The position numbers and the translations under genes are program-made. The notes beneath the pieces were generated by a model. That model did not search any database and was not told where the DNA came from. It saw nothing but the letters and a program-made list of their open reading frames with translations. This document shows positions 29,782 through 40,572 of a stretch of DNA of 64,000 nucleotides, piece after piece. Origin of the DNA: Kalaharituber pfeilii (Eukaryota; Ascomycota; Pezizomycetes; Pezizales; Pezizaceae). The DNA is taken from contig WHUZ01000018.1 of assembly GCA_015179045.1 (NCBI GenBank), positions 248,001 through 312,000 of the forward strand, in the 5' to 3' direction. Within the stretch, counting starts at the first letter, position 1. The number at the start of each line of letters is the position of its first letter.

Positions 29782-29894
29782 TTTTTTTTTTTCTTAATAT
29801 CATTAATCGTGTGCCGCCCTTGGGGCTATGGCGATGTTTAGTTACATGAGATTATAAACAAGAAAAGGAAAGAAGTAAACAGGAAAGGGTGATT
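29782..29894 (-). mobile_element. Short truncated LINE-B tail
   Basis: Poly(T), hairpin B and about 55 nt of adjoining 3' UTR (matching 45985-46020) are flanked by CACAACCGTA and CACCACCGTA (one difference). Unlike the micro-insertions it extends upstream of the hairpin, as expected for ordinary 5' truncation. Confidence 0.75.
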
Positions 29895-30324
29895 CACCAC
29901 CGTAGCAATTAACTAATGTAGATGTGCCGGGCCATTCGTAACAAACGTTCCAGTGGCCACTGGCCCGGACCACTGGCCACTAGCCCGGACTACTCAATGG
30001 AACGCTGGTTCCCGGGCCACTCAGAATTTGAATTTTCTCATTCTACCTACAATTCACCCTCTCAAACTCTCACACACACACTCGCGCGTCCACACATCCC
30101 ACATCCACTGTTTGAAAAACAGCGTCACTAAAGACCCCTCCCTGCGACAGGAAAAAACAGCTCTACCAAGGACCCCTCCAGCGACAGGAAAAAACAGCTT
30201 CATCAAGGACCCCCAGCGACAGGAAAAAACAGCTTTATCAAGGACCCCTCCGGCGACAGGAAAAAACAGCTTCATCAAGGACCCCCAGCGACAGGAAAAA
30301 ACAGCTTCATCAAGGACCCCCAGC

Positions 30325-30730
30325 GACAGGAGGGTTATTAATATGCCAATACGTTTTATTTTTACCAGCATGAGCTAAAAGATTGCAATGAACATCTTGA
30401 ATAATGTCAAATGCTCGATCTCCTATAATAACTTCACGATGGTATTCGTTTTGGGGAGGATTCGCTTTGCGCATTAGAATGCCATCCTCATTGATAAAAA
30501 ATTTCTAATTTGTTAATATCTTATTATAATATCTTATTATAGATTATACTTACCTTGGCAAGAGTTTTTACATTATTCTCAGCTGCTGAAGACACGGGCC
30601 GTTCTGGATCACGACAGAAAATTCGGATTTCACGTAACTTCTGAGGTTCCATTCTATATCTATTTGTATGGTCCCGAGATTGAATATATAGCTCGAATTG
30701 ATGGCTAATCTCGGGTGTAAAAGGCTCCAT
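30325..30730 (-). pseudogene. Integrase-like gene, N-terminal part (copy 2)
   Basis: Exon 1 is 30730-30554 (59 codons, starting MEPFTPEISHQ), followed by a short GTAAGT intron and a second exon to about 30325. Against copy 1 it differs by only a few residues. The segment DVHCNLLAHAG has the His-x5-His spacing expected at the start of the integrase zinc domain. No catalytic Asp/Glu motifs remain. Confidence 0.6.
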
Positions 30731-31007
30731 AGGTAAAGATTGTTAAGGAATGAGGCTGAAAAGTAATTACCAGTTTAGGTAAATAAGATAGGCTTGGCGT
30801 TGTATACTAGAGAAGTGTATGGAACAGAATGCGATATATGTAGAGAATATATTCAAAATACCGACAGCATGGAAAAATACTTGAGTAAATAAATAAAAAA
30901 ATAAACAAATGATTTAGACAATTACCATTTCGAACCTTCTAGCATTTTAACAGCCACCAACATACCAACATTCTGTTGTAGTTCTGTGCGCAGAACAAAA
31001 AGGTCAA

Positions 31008-31050
31008 ATTTTTTTTTTTTTTTTATTTTTTTTTATTTCATTACTCGCAT
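31008..31050 (-). mobile_element. Minimal hairpin-B fragment inserted in the Ginger-like copy
   Basis: Only a T-rich tract and TTCATTACTCGCAT (the last about 14 nt of the LINE-B tail) are inserted. They are flanked by a perfect 13-bp repeat ACAAAAAGGTCAA (30995-31007 and 31051-31063). Copy 1 of the Ginger-like element has the empty site. It is the only B-type micro-insertion that stops inside the hairpin. Confidence 0.87.
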
Positions 31051-31159
31051 ACAAAAAGGTCAATGCGTTGTACTAGTGTGTGATCACGAACCAGCGTTCC
31101 GTTGAGTAGTCCGGGCCAGTGGCCACTGGAACGTTGTTACGAATGGCCCGGCACATAGA

Positions 31160-32756
31160 TATAACAGGAATTCAACGGCAAACATGAATGCAAGTAACTA
31201 TAGCAGTACAAGCCCTGCCATTGCGATGTTCTCGTGCCAACACCATTGTGACTAGCGATAAGCGCAGTTATGTGATAAACAAAAAAGAACAAAAAAAGAA
31301 CAGCAGTAAAAATAGCTAAACAACCATCATAAACTAATTATCGTCATAACCCTCAAGCAATGAGGTCACATAATTTCCCATAATTCCAATAACTTTCTTT
31401 TCTAATACCAATAACAATGAAGAACGCTGCAAAACAGTCAAATTTTCCCGCACGACGCCCGTGAGAGTTTAAGTTCCAAAGAAACTTCTCTCTCCTTGCC
31501 ATATCATGAAACAAAGAAAACAAAGAAAACATGGAATTCATCTTCTACTGAACTACGTCCCCACCGACAAACCCCCAACTCTCGGGGAACTTTCTAATAT
31601 TTTTCTTTTTCTATACGTAACGAATGAATACTTGTTCGTAGTTTCGCCAAAGAGAGAGCCACATTGCCACGGTATCTGCGATATGCAGCGAAATGTAGGT
31701 GTAACTTAGGGCCCCACTTGGAGCTTGACTTTTGTATGGGGGCCGTTCTTAGGCCTCTATATCTTCAGCGCGTCATTCATTGCATTATTCTTGATGACGT
31801 GAAGTGCTAGTAGCAAGTGCATCATAATCTTTCATCATCACCTTGTAAGAGCATCAATCTTCACCCTACGTCACTATGAATACCATGTGGATATCATGCA
31901 TCATCTGTAGATGGTCCGGACATCTCACCCCCAACTATCCACATCAGCATAAACAATCGTTCGCATGCCAAGGCGTCCAATGCGTCAGACGCACTAAAGC
32001 CATAGGACGTCAACCGCCTATCCAGTCACAGAATCTTTCCGACGCTGCCTTTCGGAGTCGGCTATCCTCCTCAACGCGTGGCTATTCTCTATGACTTCTG
32101 GAATTTGGCTCTTTCAATTATAACATCCTCAACTACAGCCCGATATTCACTGCATTCCCAAATGTAGCCTGACATTCGCTGTGTTATCAACTACAGGCTT
32201 ATATGACATCCGTTATCAATTACGGACTGCGTCCTCAAGTGTGACCTGAATTAGTAGTCGGCTACTCGCGCCTCCCGCGCTTATTGCACAGATTTCATTC
32301 TACCGCGCCATAATATCATGTTTGAGAACCAACTGTTCATTGATTGATTACTAGCTATGCCGGTCTATATACAGGTGCCCTTTCATTATTCCACCATTCC
32401 ATGCCATCATCTGTCGTCCTACCGCTCCACCGTATTCTCATCCCGCCTCAGATTACACCCTTGAGCGACCTGCCATACCTGTCAAATTCTGCCCATTCTG
32501 CCACATCCCGCGCGGTGGATATGGACCTGCAATACCTGTAAATTGCCGTCATTCTATCACATCTCGCGCCATCGTGTAGGACCTGCCGTACATCTCAAAT
32601 TCGGCTCATTCTTCCATATCTTGCGCCGTCGTATAGAACCTGACATAGCTGCCAAAACGCGTTCGGCAAATATGCAATACTGCCACTTGGTCGGCATATG
32701 TCCCTAGCTATATGGCTCATTCCTACTATTAAACTTATTGCTGTTCAACTCCAGGT
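31160..32756. other. Gene-poor stretch between units
   Basis: No gene is supported. A decayed hairpin-A relative lies at about 31210-31290 (CCCTGCCATTGCG..., AAGCGCAGTTATGTGAT) between AGCAGTA repeats. A degenerate 57-bp tandem repeat occupies about 32469-32660. Confidence 0.5.
32469..32660. repeat. 57-bp degenerate tandem repeat
   Basis: Units begin CCTGCCATACCTG, CCTGCAATACCTG, CCTGCCGTACATC and CCTGACATAGCTG at 32469, 32526, 32582 and 32639. Each contains an ATTCT...CACATC-type centre and a CGCGCC motif. It is non-coding as far as I can see. Confidence 0.6.
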
Positions 32757-33224
32757 TCCTGCTGCAGGTACTACTAACTGCTCCAGCTGTTACCTAGGGC
32801 TTGGGGGGAAGGGCTTGCGCCACTGGAAACACAAGATCAGCAAAAACGCCAGTCCGGAGTGCCACTGGTACGGCGAGGACTACGAGACTACCCGCCACGT
32901 GCTAACGCAGTGCAGGGTTTGGAGACAGAAATACCCAAGGGGCGAAGACGACCTGTGCCCCCCCATAGGCGCCGGAGATGGGGACAGAGACACACTGATG
33001 GACATAATGGATTGGGTGGTACAGTAGAGCGAGCCGTTACTTTCGGAAGAGATACGGGTTTCCATTTCTACCTTTTCCTTCCCTTTACGCTTATTTTCCT
33101 CGTCACTTGTCATCTTTCATCATATTTACACCTCTTCCCTTTCCTTATTTCATATACTTCATCTTTCATTTCATTATGTACCTAGACCTCGCCATAGCCC
33201 ATAGGGCGGCATGCGAGTACTGGT

Positions 33225-33260
<36 letters not shown>
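32757..33260 (+). mobile_element. 5'-truncated LINE-B fragment (ORF2 C-terminus and tail)
   Basis: The frame ending at 33027 matches the end of the LINE ORF2 at 46062 (HWKHKISK, then SPECHWYGEDYETTRHVLTQC) but carries Tyr where the second Cys of the zinc cluster should be. A pyrimidine-rich 3' UTR, hairpin B (33190-33217) and about 30 A follow. The 5' end is estimated from a short GGTTC repeat seen on both sides. Confidence 0.75.
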
Positions 33261-33262
<2 letters not shown>

Positions 33263-33486
33263 TTCATCATGCTCAGTCTGGTTGCATCATCCTATTAAAC
33301 TGTTCCAGCTGACCGATGTAACGTACCATCCAGCGGCTTGAGTGGCCCAGCGACCTGATGAGTCTAACCCCTTTTTGCAACAACGTAAACTTCAACTCAA
33401 TTCAGCAATATTTTAGGGGGGCACCTCATACATACTGCAATATTGCCAGGTTGAGGTAATTGACTACGATAAAAATATTGGACATA

Positions 33487-34476
33487 CAGTATACTCTCGA
33501 TACACGCATGTCCGATATAAGCATATATTCGTTATCAGAATAGTCTTATGTTTCGATGATTAGTCATGTGTACATGTATATGCTTATAAACAAGCAAGAC
33601 TCTAAGCTCAATCAGGAAATCTTATCGATAAGGCTACCCTTTTCTTATCATCTTCAACCCCAGTATATTCTACGTACAGTACAGGTCACCCTGGGTATAA
33701 TGAAGGCCAAGAATTTGACCAGTTTTCTTCACTATAGCCTGTTTTCACTATAGTGAGAGGTCACGTGCTGGTCCCCAAAATTTTCAGTGTATGATATTCA
33801 GACCTCAACTGTGAATTCAGTTCCTTACCAAACTGCCAGTATCATGTCTTCTTGACACTGCTTTGGATGCCCAGCTGTAGAGAAATGGAAGATGTGTCAA
33901 GCTCGCCAGGAAGTGGGACAATGGCCAAGAGAGATGACTTCCGAAGACTTATGCAAATTATTTCCTAATCCTGATGGCAAGCTGCGGATACACTAAATTT
34001 TTTTTTTCTTTTTTGTATTGAGTTACCTTGAATTAAATTACCACTCTGCTAAGCCTATTACATAAGGCAGTACTGAGGCCACCCCCCGTATTTCACTATA
34101 GCAAGTAATTTTACCTTTAATTACTGTAGTCCTGAAAAGTTCTTCACTTTTACTATGCGCCTCTTTTCACTATAGCCAGGGCGTTTTAGCTGCGTGCGCA
34201 ACCGATCGCGCCGATTCCTCCACTATAACCAGGGTCACCTGTATTGTATAGCACAATATAGTCACCTTTCGAGAGTAGAATTATTTAAGTGATAATTCTT
34301 TTTGACCCTTGATTATGTCTCATACCTCTAGTTCAAAGCCTATGAAACGTCAAAACTGGAGTGAGCTTGAGTGAATGTATTCATGGCCGCGCTTAGTCAT
34401 CCTTTGATATAAGAATATATTCGTTATAAGCATATACGGACCGCCCGACGATATGCTTGTATCGAGAGTATACTTG
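33487..34476. mobile_element. TA-flanked DNA element (Tc1/mariner-like), host of a nested element
   Basis: Inverted ends share GTATACTCTCGATAC and a GATATAAG/CTTATATC region and are flanked by TA (33485-33486 and 34477-34478). No transposase remains. A second TA-flanked element sits inside at 33682-34241. Confidence 0.65.
33682..34241. mobile_element. Nested TA-flanked MITE
   Basis: A 560-bp insert with inverted ends CAGGTCACCCTGGGTATA and TATAACCAGGGTCACCTG lies between TA dinucleotides. The imperfect inverted ends (about 25 bp) resemble pogo/Tc1-type termini. The motif TTCACTATAG recurs several times inside. It is non-coding. Confidence 0.65.
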
Positions 34477-35062
34477 TATTGGACCAATTGAGTATATGAA
34501 TTAACAAGATCAATATCGGAATCTAATATCGTATTAACTCAACGGTAAGAAAGTAACTTTTGATAGCATAGCATTGCTTATAAGACGGGAAAGTATTGGA
34601 GAGCTATGCCGATATCAGTGGCTCACCAATAAGACGGCATATTGGCCAGGCCGATATGCGAACCGACCAATTCGTGGCTGGGTTGGCCCCGTAAAAAACA
34701 TCATGTTTTCACGCGGCCGGCCAGTTTGCCGACGGGAAAATGTTCGTCGGTGGGCCAGAACAGGGGACGCGTACGTACCAGTGGGATGCTACTGAGTTGC
34801 TAATGATGTTGGGCAAGTAGCTACTGATTGATTCCTTTTTTGGTTACGTACTCCATAACCCCGCATACAGGCTCTCAGCCTAGGCTACTGTTGATGACTT
34901 CGCTGGTTGAGGAAAAAACTTTCAACACCAGGGCCTTTGAGTGGCCATGCCCTGCCATTCTGCAGTATTAAGTGGCAGTGTCTGGTGATAACTGGTCTTG
35001 TCGGTGTTGATCACAAGGTGACATACTTAGTGCTAGGGATTTCCCCTGGATCTTTGTGTACG

Positions 35063-35995
35063 CAGTGTTCCCAACGGGCCGGCCAGGCCAGGCCAAGGGT
35101 ATGGCCTGGCCGGCCTGGGCCATAGAAATCTAGGCCTGGGCCGCCCAGGCCGGTCCAGGCCATTCAGGCCATTCAGGCCATTCAGGCTGCAGTGTGAGTT
35201 AAGTTATACAGTAGCTAGCTATATACAGAACGTACTCTAAATTCTACGTATACCTCATTCTCTAATGTTTAGGATTTTGCTTGCTGATTTTACACCGCCA
35301 GTATCGCTTTCCATTAGCCATGCACATCTTCACCATTGTGTCAAATCCAACTTTGTCGCACCAGATTTTTGTAACCCAAATTCCAGAAGACTCGATATCG
35401 GCATCAGATTGGACTGCAGGGAATCGTCGATGCAAGATCAAAACTTGAACTGCACTATGGAGAGTGAAGAATAGGAGAATACTAAAGGAATCATCATCGC
35501 CAGTACCGGTGGTTGGAATGTCTGTCTCCCTGCAATACTAATAAGAAATTAGTATATATACAGTCAAGCGATACAAAAAAAAATTACTTACCTGAATACC
35601 TGCGAAAAGCGCTGCTCAATAAAAAAAAAAGTCTAGATAGTTATCCGAAAATATTGAAAGGTTCATATTAAATCCGTGTCCAAGTAACCTGAAGGTGGCC
35701 CCTGAAATAGCCTCGTAACCAGCCCTCCTGCCCCTGAAATTGGCCTGAATGGCCTGGACCAGCCTGGGCGGCCTGGGCGGCCTGGACCGGCCTGGACCGG
35801 CCTGGGCGGCCTGGGCGGCCTGGGCAGTCTGGACGGTCTGAAACCGCCCAGGCCAACCTGGACCGGCCTGGACCGGCCTGGGCCATCTGGAACCTTGGCC
35901 TGGCCGGCCTGGGCTGTTTCAGGCCTGCCAAGCCAGGCCGCCAAGCCGGCCGGTCCAGGCGGCCTGGTCGGCGGCCTGGCCGGTTGGGAACACTG
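35063..35995. mobile_element. hAT-type MITE, copy 2
   Basis: A 933-bp element with the same CAGTGTTCCCAAC ends as copy 1 is flanked by a perfect 8-bp repeat TGTGTACG (35055-35062 and 35996-36003). The core about 35260-35690 is nearly identical to copy 1, while the GGCC-rich subterminal arrays differ in unit number. Unit 1 lacks it at the matching place near 23750. Confidence 0.9.
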
Positions 35996-36666
35996 TGTGT
36001 ACGGATCAGAATGAGATGCATTGTGCATGCAAAGACAATACACTACAAATGTATGCTATGTTATTGGATTTATCTTTAATTAAGGATTTGCCTGGTTAAT
36101 TTTATGCGGGGCCAGCCATTGAAAGCTGGCAGAAGCGCTAACACCTTTGTGGATTGGCAAAGTAAATACGTAACTTCTTCTAACTGGTCAGTTGCTTCCA
36201 TGCAAGTACTCCACAACATGTGAGCTGCAACGGGCACCGACCTAAGGGTGGTAACGTTCATGTGTCGTATACTAAATGCATGATGTATAGCGGTAGTGAT
36301 GATTGAAAAAAAAAAGAAAAAAAAAATGCGTGATGCAGGTAATAGTCTTTCCTTACGAGAAATCTTACGTGAATTACCAGATGTAATATCTCTCTTGCTG
36401 TCAGCAAGCTGTTGAAGTGAAATTAACCCCTCTTCTTAAATTGACAGGGACCACGTTGTCTATTACGGAAGACTATAGTTTCACTAATTGCGCACGTAAC
36501 TACCAGCATGCTATCAACAAATATCAGGCGGCACAGTTTGGCAATCTTCTATGCCCTGGGTGGTGATTGTCATCACTAAGGAGGATTTCCAAAGAGCCTG
36601 AATAATGCACATATGGTCAAAATAGCATGCACCTACTAAGAGATTGTCTTTTACAACTGAGTTTTA

Positions 36667-36745
36667 TCCCTGCCATAGGCTGGTAGGCTGTAAGTGGTGC
36701 TACGTGACGAGAAAAAAAACAAAAACAAAAAAACAAAAAAAAAAA
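36667..36745 (+). mobile_element. Hairpin-A variant insertion shared by units 2 and 3
   Basis: It begins TCCCTGCCATAGG, has the TGGTAGGCTG loop and ends in an A-rich tail. Flanks ACTGAGTTTTA and ACTGACTATTA form a decayed duplication. Unit 3 has an insertion at the same place (44481-44533). Unit 1 has the uninterrupted site near 27035, so the event predates the split of units 2 and 3. Confidence 0.8.
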
Positions 36746-37214
36746 CACTGACTATTACCTTGTTGATGACACCACTATACATGACTTTGTATCGTGATCT
36801 AAGTGCCAGATAATTTGCTTTTGCAGGATATGACCTGCATTTACCTTCTTCAAGTTCGGGTATGATTAATAGGGTATTTACTCCTCATTGACTTTTAACT
36901 CTACCTCAGCGTACATGTTCTGTTTTGTTTCTCTTTCTTTCCGACAAACCTCTATTATTGCTGGGATTTCTCAAATAAGAAGTTGCGAGCCATCCTTTTC
37001 CTCATTTTTGGTCCTTACCGGACGTGCAATACCCTTGAAGTAACCTATATTGAATTCTCTCACTGACTTATCGAATTCCCTGGTACAGTATACTCCTATA
37101 TATATCACTATAGCATTTATGAAAGCACCAGAAACATGAGGTGTGTGTTAGAATTAACGCTTTGTTTAGGTCTTCCTCATAGATATACTGTGAAACCAGC
37201 CATAAGAACCTATT

Positions 37215-38849
37215 ATGGCAGCGCAAGGTTACTCAGGGAACAGCTTTGTCAGTGGGATCAAGCCGCTGCGACCTGAAGCATATCCCGAGCACTGCAGCAG
37301 GTATCATACCAGTTCACATGACTCATGAAGCACTCGGCGGAGCTGAATAATGCTGCTAGCAGCGAAACACATGCAAATGGACAGGAGACTATCAGTGGTA
37401 TTATCCGAATTGCAGTTATGGGGGTTACAGGTGCTGGGAAAAGTACATTTATTCAGACTATTACTGGTGATCAGCGAATCACAATTGGACACAATTTGGA
37501 ATCTTGTAAGTAAAAATTGTTCCTATAGTACAGTATTGGCTATTATACAGATTACTGACATAAATGATTGGAAAGGTACGCAGGATATCAAATATTGGCC
37601 TTGGAAATATAATGGAATTGATATTATGTTCATTGATACTCCTGGTTTCAATGATACCAACAAGAGTGAAGGTGAAATTTTACGTGACCTCTCAAATTGG
37701 CTCATGAAATCATGCCAGAACAATGCAAAACTCTCTGGCATCATATATCTGCATCGCATCAGTGACAACCGGATGGAAGGTGCAGCATTACGCAATTTGC
37801 AGGTATTCCAAGCACTATGTGGAGACAACAGCCTACAACATGTTATTCTAGTTACAACACACTGGGTGGGTGTACCTAAGGCTACAGCAGAAGCTCGCGA
37901 GAAGGAGCTTGTTGAAACGTACTGGAAAGATATGACGGAAAGAGGCTCGGAAGTGAGGCGATTTGAAGGCACTAAAAGCAGTGCTATTAAGCTCATTTCA
38001 GAGTTCCTTGATCGGAAGTTGGGAGAAACAACTTTGCAGATTCAACGGGAAATGGTCGAAGAGAAGAAGAATTTAGCAGATACTAGTGCAGGCAAAGTTG
38101 TGAGCAAGGAGATGCTGAAGATAAAAGCAAAATATGAGAAGGACCGGAAGGAGCTCATGGAGAGCATGGAAGAAGCATTAATGGAGAAGGATGAAGAATA
38201 CTATAGTATCTTGAATGACGAGAAGAAAAAGGTTATTGCAGAGATCGAAAGGATAAGGAAGGGAGAGGAGGCAATAAAGCTCGAACTGAGGGAGCAGCAG
38301 AAAGCATTTGAGGAGCAGCAGAAAGCGTTTGACGAGCAGCAGCAGCGACTAGATACGCAGCGACAACAAGTGGAGCAACAGCTGCTGCAACAGCTGTTGC
38401 TGATGCAGCGGCAGGAGCAACAGCAAATGGAGCAGCCGGAGCAACAGCAAATGCAGCAGCCGGAGCAACCGCAAATGGAGCAGTTGCAGCAACAGCAAAT
38501 GCAGCAGCCGGAGCATCCGCAAATGGAGCAACAGCTGCTGCAACAGCTGTTGCTGATGCTGCGGCAGGAGCAACAGCAAATGCAGCAGCTGGAGCAACAG
38601 CCAATGCGCCAGCTAGAGCAACAGCAAATGCAGCAGCCGGAGCAACCGCAAATGGAGCAGTTGCAGCAACAGCAAATGCAGCAGCCGGAGCAACAGCAAA
38701 TGCAGCAGCTGGAGCACCCGCAAATGCAGCAGCCGGAACAACAGCAACTACAGCAGCTGGAGCAACAGCAACTGCAGCAGCAGGGCGGCAACGGGAGCTG
38801 TGGCAACAGCAGCAGCGGCTGGAGCAACAACGCAAGCGGAATGAACTAG
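37215..38849 (+). CDS. AIG1-like P-loop GTPase 2, C-terminus altered
   Basis: Exons 37215-37300, 37363-37505 and 37576-38849 give 500 residues; introns of 62 and 70 nt sit at the same positions as in GTPase 1. The G1 (GVTGAGKST), switch-I Thr, G3 (DTPGFND) and TTHW motifs are intact. The tail is a highly repetitive Gln-rich region (QQQMQQPEQ-type units). Near 38785 the coiled-coil frame shifts by one nucleotide. The annotated frame ends with a Gly/Ser/Asn-rich stretch at 38849, while the heptad-like frame continues to a LINE-derived insertion at 38920. Beyond the insertion the old frame reads QRPQSCSIT without a stop where copy 1 has its CaaX box and stop. The G domain could still be made, but the original C-terminus is lost. 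Confidence 0.75.
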
Positions 38850-38919
38850 ACTACCAGAAGCAGCTGGAGGAGATACAGGAGGAGCTGCGCATACTGGCCG
38901 AGTTCCAAGCGAAACAGAG

Positions 38920-39208
38920 GCAAGCTCGGTAGTGGTATTTCTGGAGGGCCAGAAGGACATAGACAAGGTCAGACTCGGAGGAAGATGGTTGAGGGCGAGT
39001 CAGTACGAGGCCGAAAGGGGAAGGGGTTGAGGCCGAAGACTGGACGTTCTCCCCCCCGCAAGACAGAGCGACAGCGGGAACCACATGTACTTAGGGAGTG
39101 AAGGGTCAGGATTGGTGTTGTGGTTAACTTTCTTTTATTTTTAGCTTAACATCGCCATAGCCCATAGGGCGGCATGCGATAAATGATATAAAAAAAAAAA
39201 AAAAAAAA
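38920..39208 (+). mobile_element. LINE-derived deletion element in the 3' end of GTPase 2
   Basis: This is a 289-bp, 5'-truncated copy of the element at 23898-24490: the last part of the ORF1-like frame, a 3' region and hairpin B (39149-39182) with poly(A). AAACAGAG flanks both sides (38912-38919 and 39209-39216). Confidence 0.8.
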
Positions 39209-39680
39209 AAACAGAGACCGCAATCGTGCTCCATTACGTGGGCTGAAGCCCGAGGTTGATGGTAATGAGTCCGTATATAGAAAGAAACAATTTGGGGAAT
39301 ATTATTGTAGTCATTTTTCTGTCTGTTTTATTGAGTGCCCTGGTGTATTATGCTTTGCTTTACAGAATTTACTCTCATATTCATTCTCTTGTGTGGGCAA
39401 CTTTGTGGCTTGTGTGCACATGACTTGAGTCAATGCTTCACCAGCTCGATGGGTGCTCAGCGTATATGTTAGGGGAGCTAAAGAATGATATATGGTAATA
39501 GAAGGATTCGAATATGAGATTGTGGTGATGGCCGATGGACGGGGTAGGAGGAAATGCAAAAAAGGACTGGAAAGGTGTTGGAAATCATGACTAGCTAAGG
39601 CGTATGGGCTGCACCCCAGTCCGAGAGACGTGCGACAATGTCCGGAGGGACATACAATCACCGGTCGGACATGACTGTTG

Positions 39681-39735
39681 ATCTCCCTGCTGTTAGCCTG
39701 TATGCGGAGTTACGTGACTCAAAAAAAGAAAAAAA
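39681..39735 (+). mobile_element. Hairpin-A variant micro-insertion
   Basis: It starts ATCTCCCTGCTG, contains TAGCCTGTATGCGGAG and an A-rich tail, and is flanked by a perfect 10-bp repeat ATGACTGTTG (39671-39680 and 39736-39745). Confidence 0.85.
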
Positions 39736-39745
39736 ATGACTGTTG

Positions 39746-40085
39746 TCTTATCGGATGTGGAGATACAAGATAGGCAAGGCGGATGGGCCAGCGTGCAGGT
39801 GGTGTGAGGACGAGGAGGAGACGACGACACAAATATGGGACAGGTGCCGGGAATGGAGAAGAAGATGGCCAGGCGGAGTAGAGGCGTTGCTCCGCCCACC
39901 GGAGTGGCGCGAGGGAGAAGGGGATCCGCTGGCGGAACTGATGAGGTGGATGGAACGCTAGGGACGGACTGGCTTTTACTTTCCTACTCTATCACTTTCT
40001 TCCCTTTTCTTTTCATCTCTTTATCGGATGTTAGTGGGGGCTATGACGCGGGCCGTGCGCCCTCCATACTCGGCAGACCGAATAC
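39746..40085 (+). mobile_element. 5'-truncated LINE-B-like fragment
   Basis: The frame to 39961 encodes the ORF2 C-terminus (MWRYKIGKADGPACRWCEDEEET, with the last Cys in DRC). A pyrimidine-rich 3' UTR and a degenerate tail hairpin near 40043-40065 follow, without poly(A). It is an older relative of the element at 45934-47269. Confidence 0.7.
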
Positions 40086-40138
40086 TTAGCTCATGGTTTT
40101 GTATGCAACTTCGTTGTTATGTATTTCTAACTCACTGG

Positions 40139-40215
40139 TATTGGAACGCTGCGTAAGAAATTTGCACCATTCCAAGAGGCGAATAGCGCACACAATTTAT
40201 GCAGCGTTCCAATAC
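40139..40215. repeat. Perfect 15-bp inverted repeat
   Basis: GTATTGGAACGCTGC at 40139-40153 pairs with GCAGCGTTCCAATAC at 40201-40215 across a 47-nt loop. It could be a small MITE or a cruciform. No duplication was identified. Confidence 0.6.
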
Positions 40216-40237
40216 TTTCCGAACCAGCGAGAATATA

Positions 40238-40572
40238 CAGTGCGTAGGCAAAAGTCTTCGGGACTATGTAGTATAAGGAAAAGCGTTTTACCAAACCTTT
40301 GAGTCACGAGCATGCATCCAAGAGGACCCCCCTTTGGAAAACACAACAACTCAACCAAAAGTACTCCTTTTGAATTCTGGGAAAGGATACAGCTTCTGTG
40401 ATGCCCATTCATGTGCTCTATTATTTTTTTTTGCAATTCTTTAGGCACTTTATTGATTTTTTAGTGATTTTTCGGACAGTACTGAAAAAAGAGATGCAAG
40501 GAGGGTCCACCCAGATGCACGTCTTGCTTTTCCTTATACTGCATAATCCCGAAGACTTTTGCCTACGCACTG
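40238..40572. mobile_element. Tc1/mariner-type MITE
   Basis: A 335-bp element with inverted ends of about 50 bp starting CAGTGCGTAGGCAAAAGTC lies between TA dinucleotides (40236-40237 and 40573-40574). Terminal CAGTG...CAAAAGT and TA targets are typical of Tc1-like elements. No transposase is encoded. Confidence 0.8.

Larger units (their letters stand above)
29923..31155. mobile_element. Non-autonomous Ginger-like DNA element, copy 2
   Basis: A 1233-bp copy of the element at 25397 has the same TGTGCCGGG ends and is flanked by TAGA on both sides (29919-29922 and 31156-31159). It carries a hairpin-B fragment inserted near its right end. The integrase-like frame continues slightly further than in copy 1, adding LLAHAGKNKTYWHINN, which provides the second His of an H2C2 motif. 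The Cys pair and catalytic core are replaced by the minisatellite. Confidence 0.75.
34480..39310 (+). repeat. GTPase-bearing duplicated unit 2
   Basis: This is collinear with unit 3 from the segment AACAAGATCAATATCGGAAT at 34499 through the gene to its 3' flank. It carries a private hAT MITE (35063-35995) and a LINE-derived insertion in the gene's 3' end. The hairpin insertion at 36667 is shared with unit 3. Confidence 0.75.

Noticed and set aside
38201..38835. Cys-rich and Ala-rich minus-strand frames
   Set aside because: Both are the reverse complement of the CAG/CAA repeat of GTPase 2 in two frames; the Cys pattern is only GCTGC-type repeat translation.
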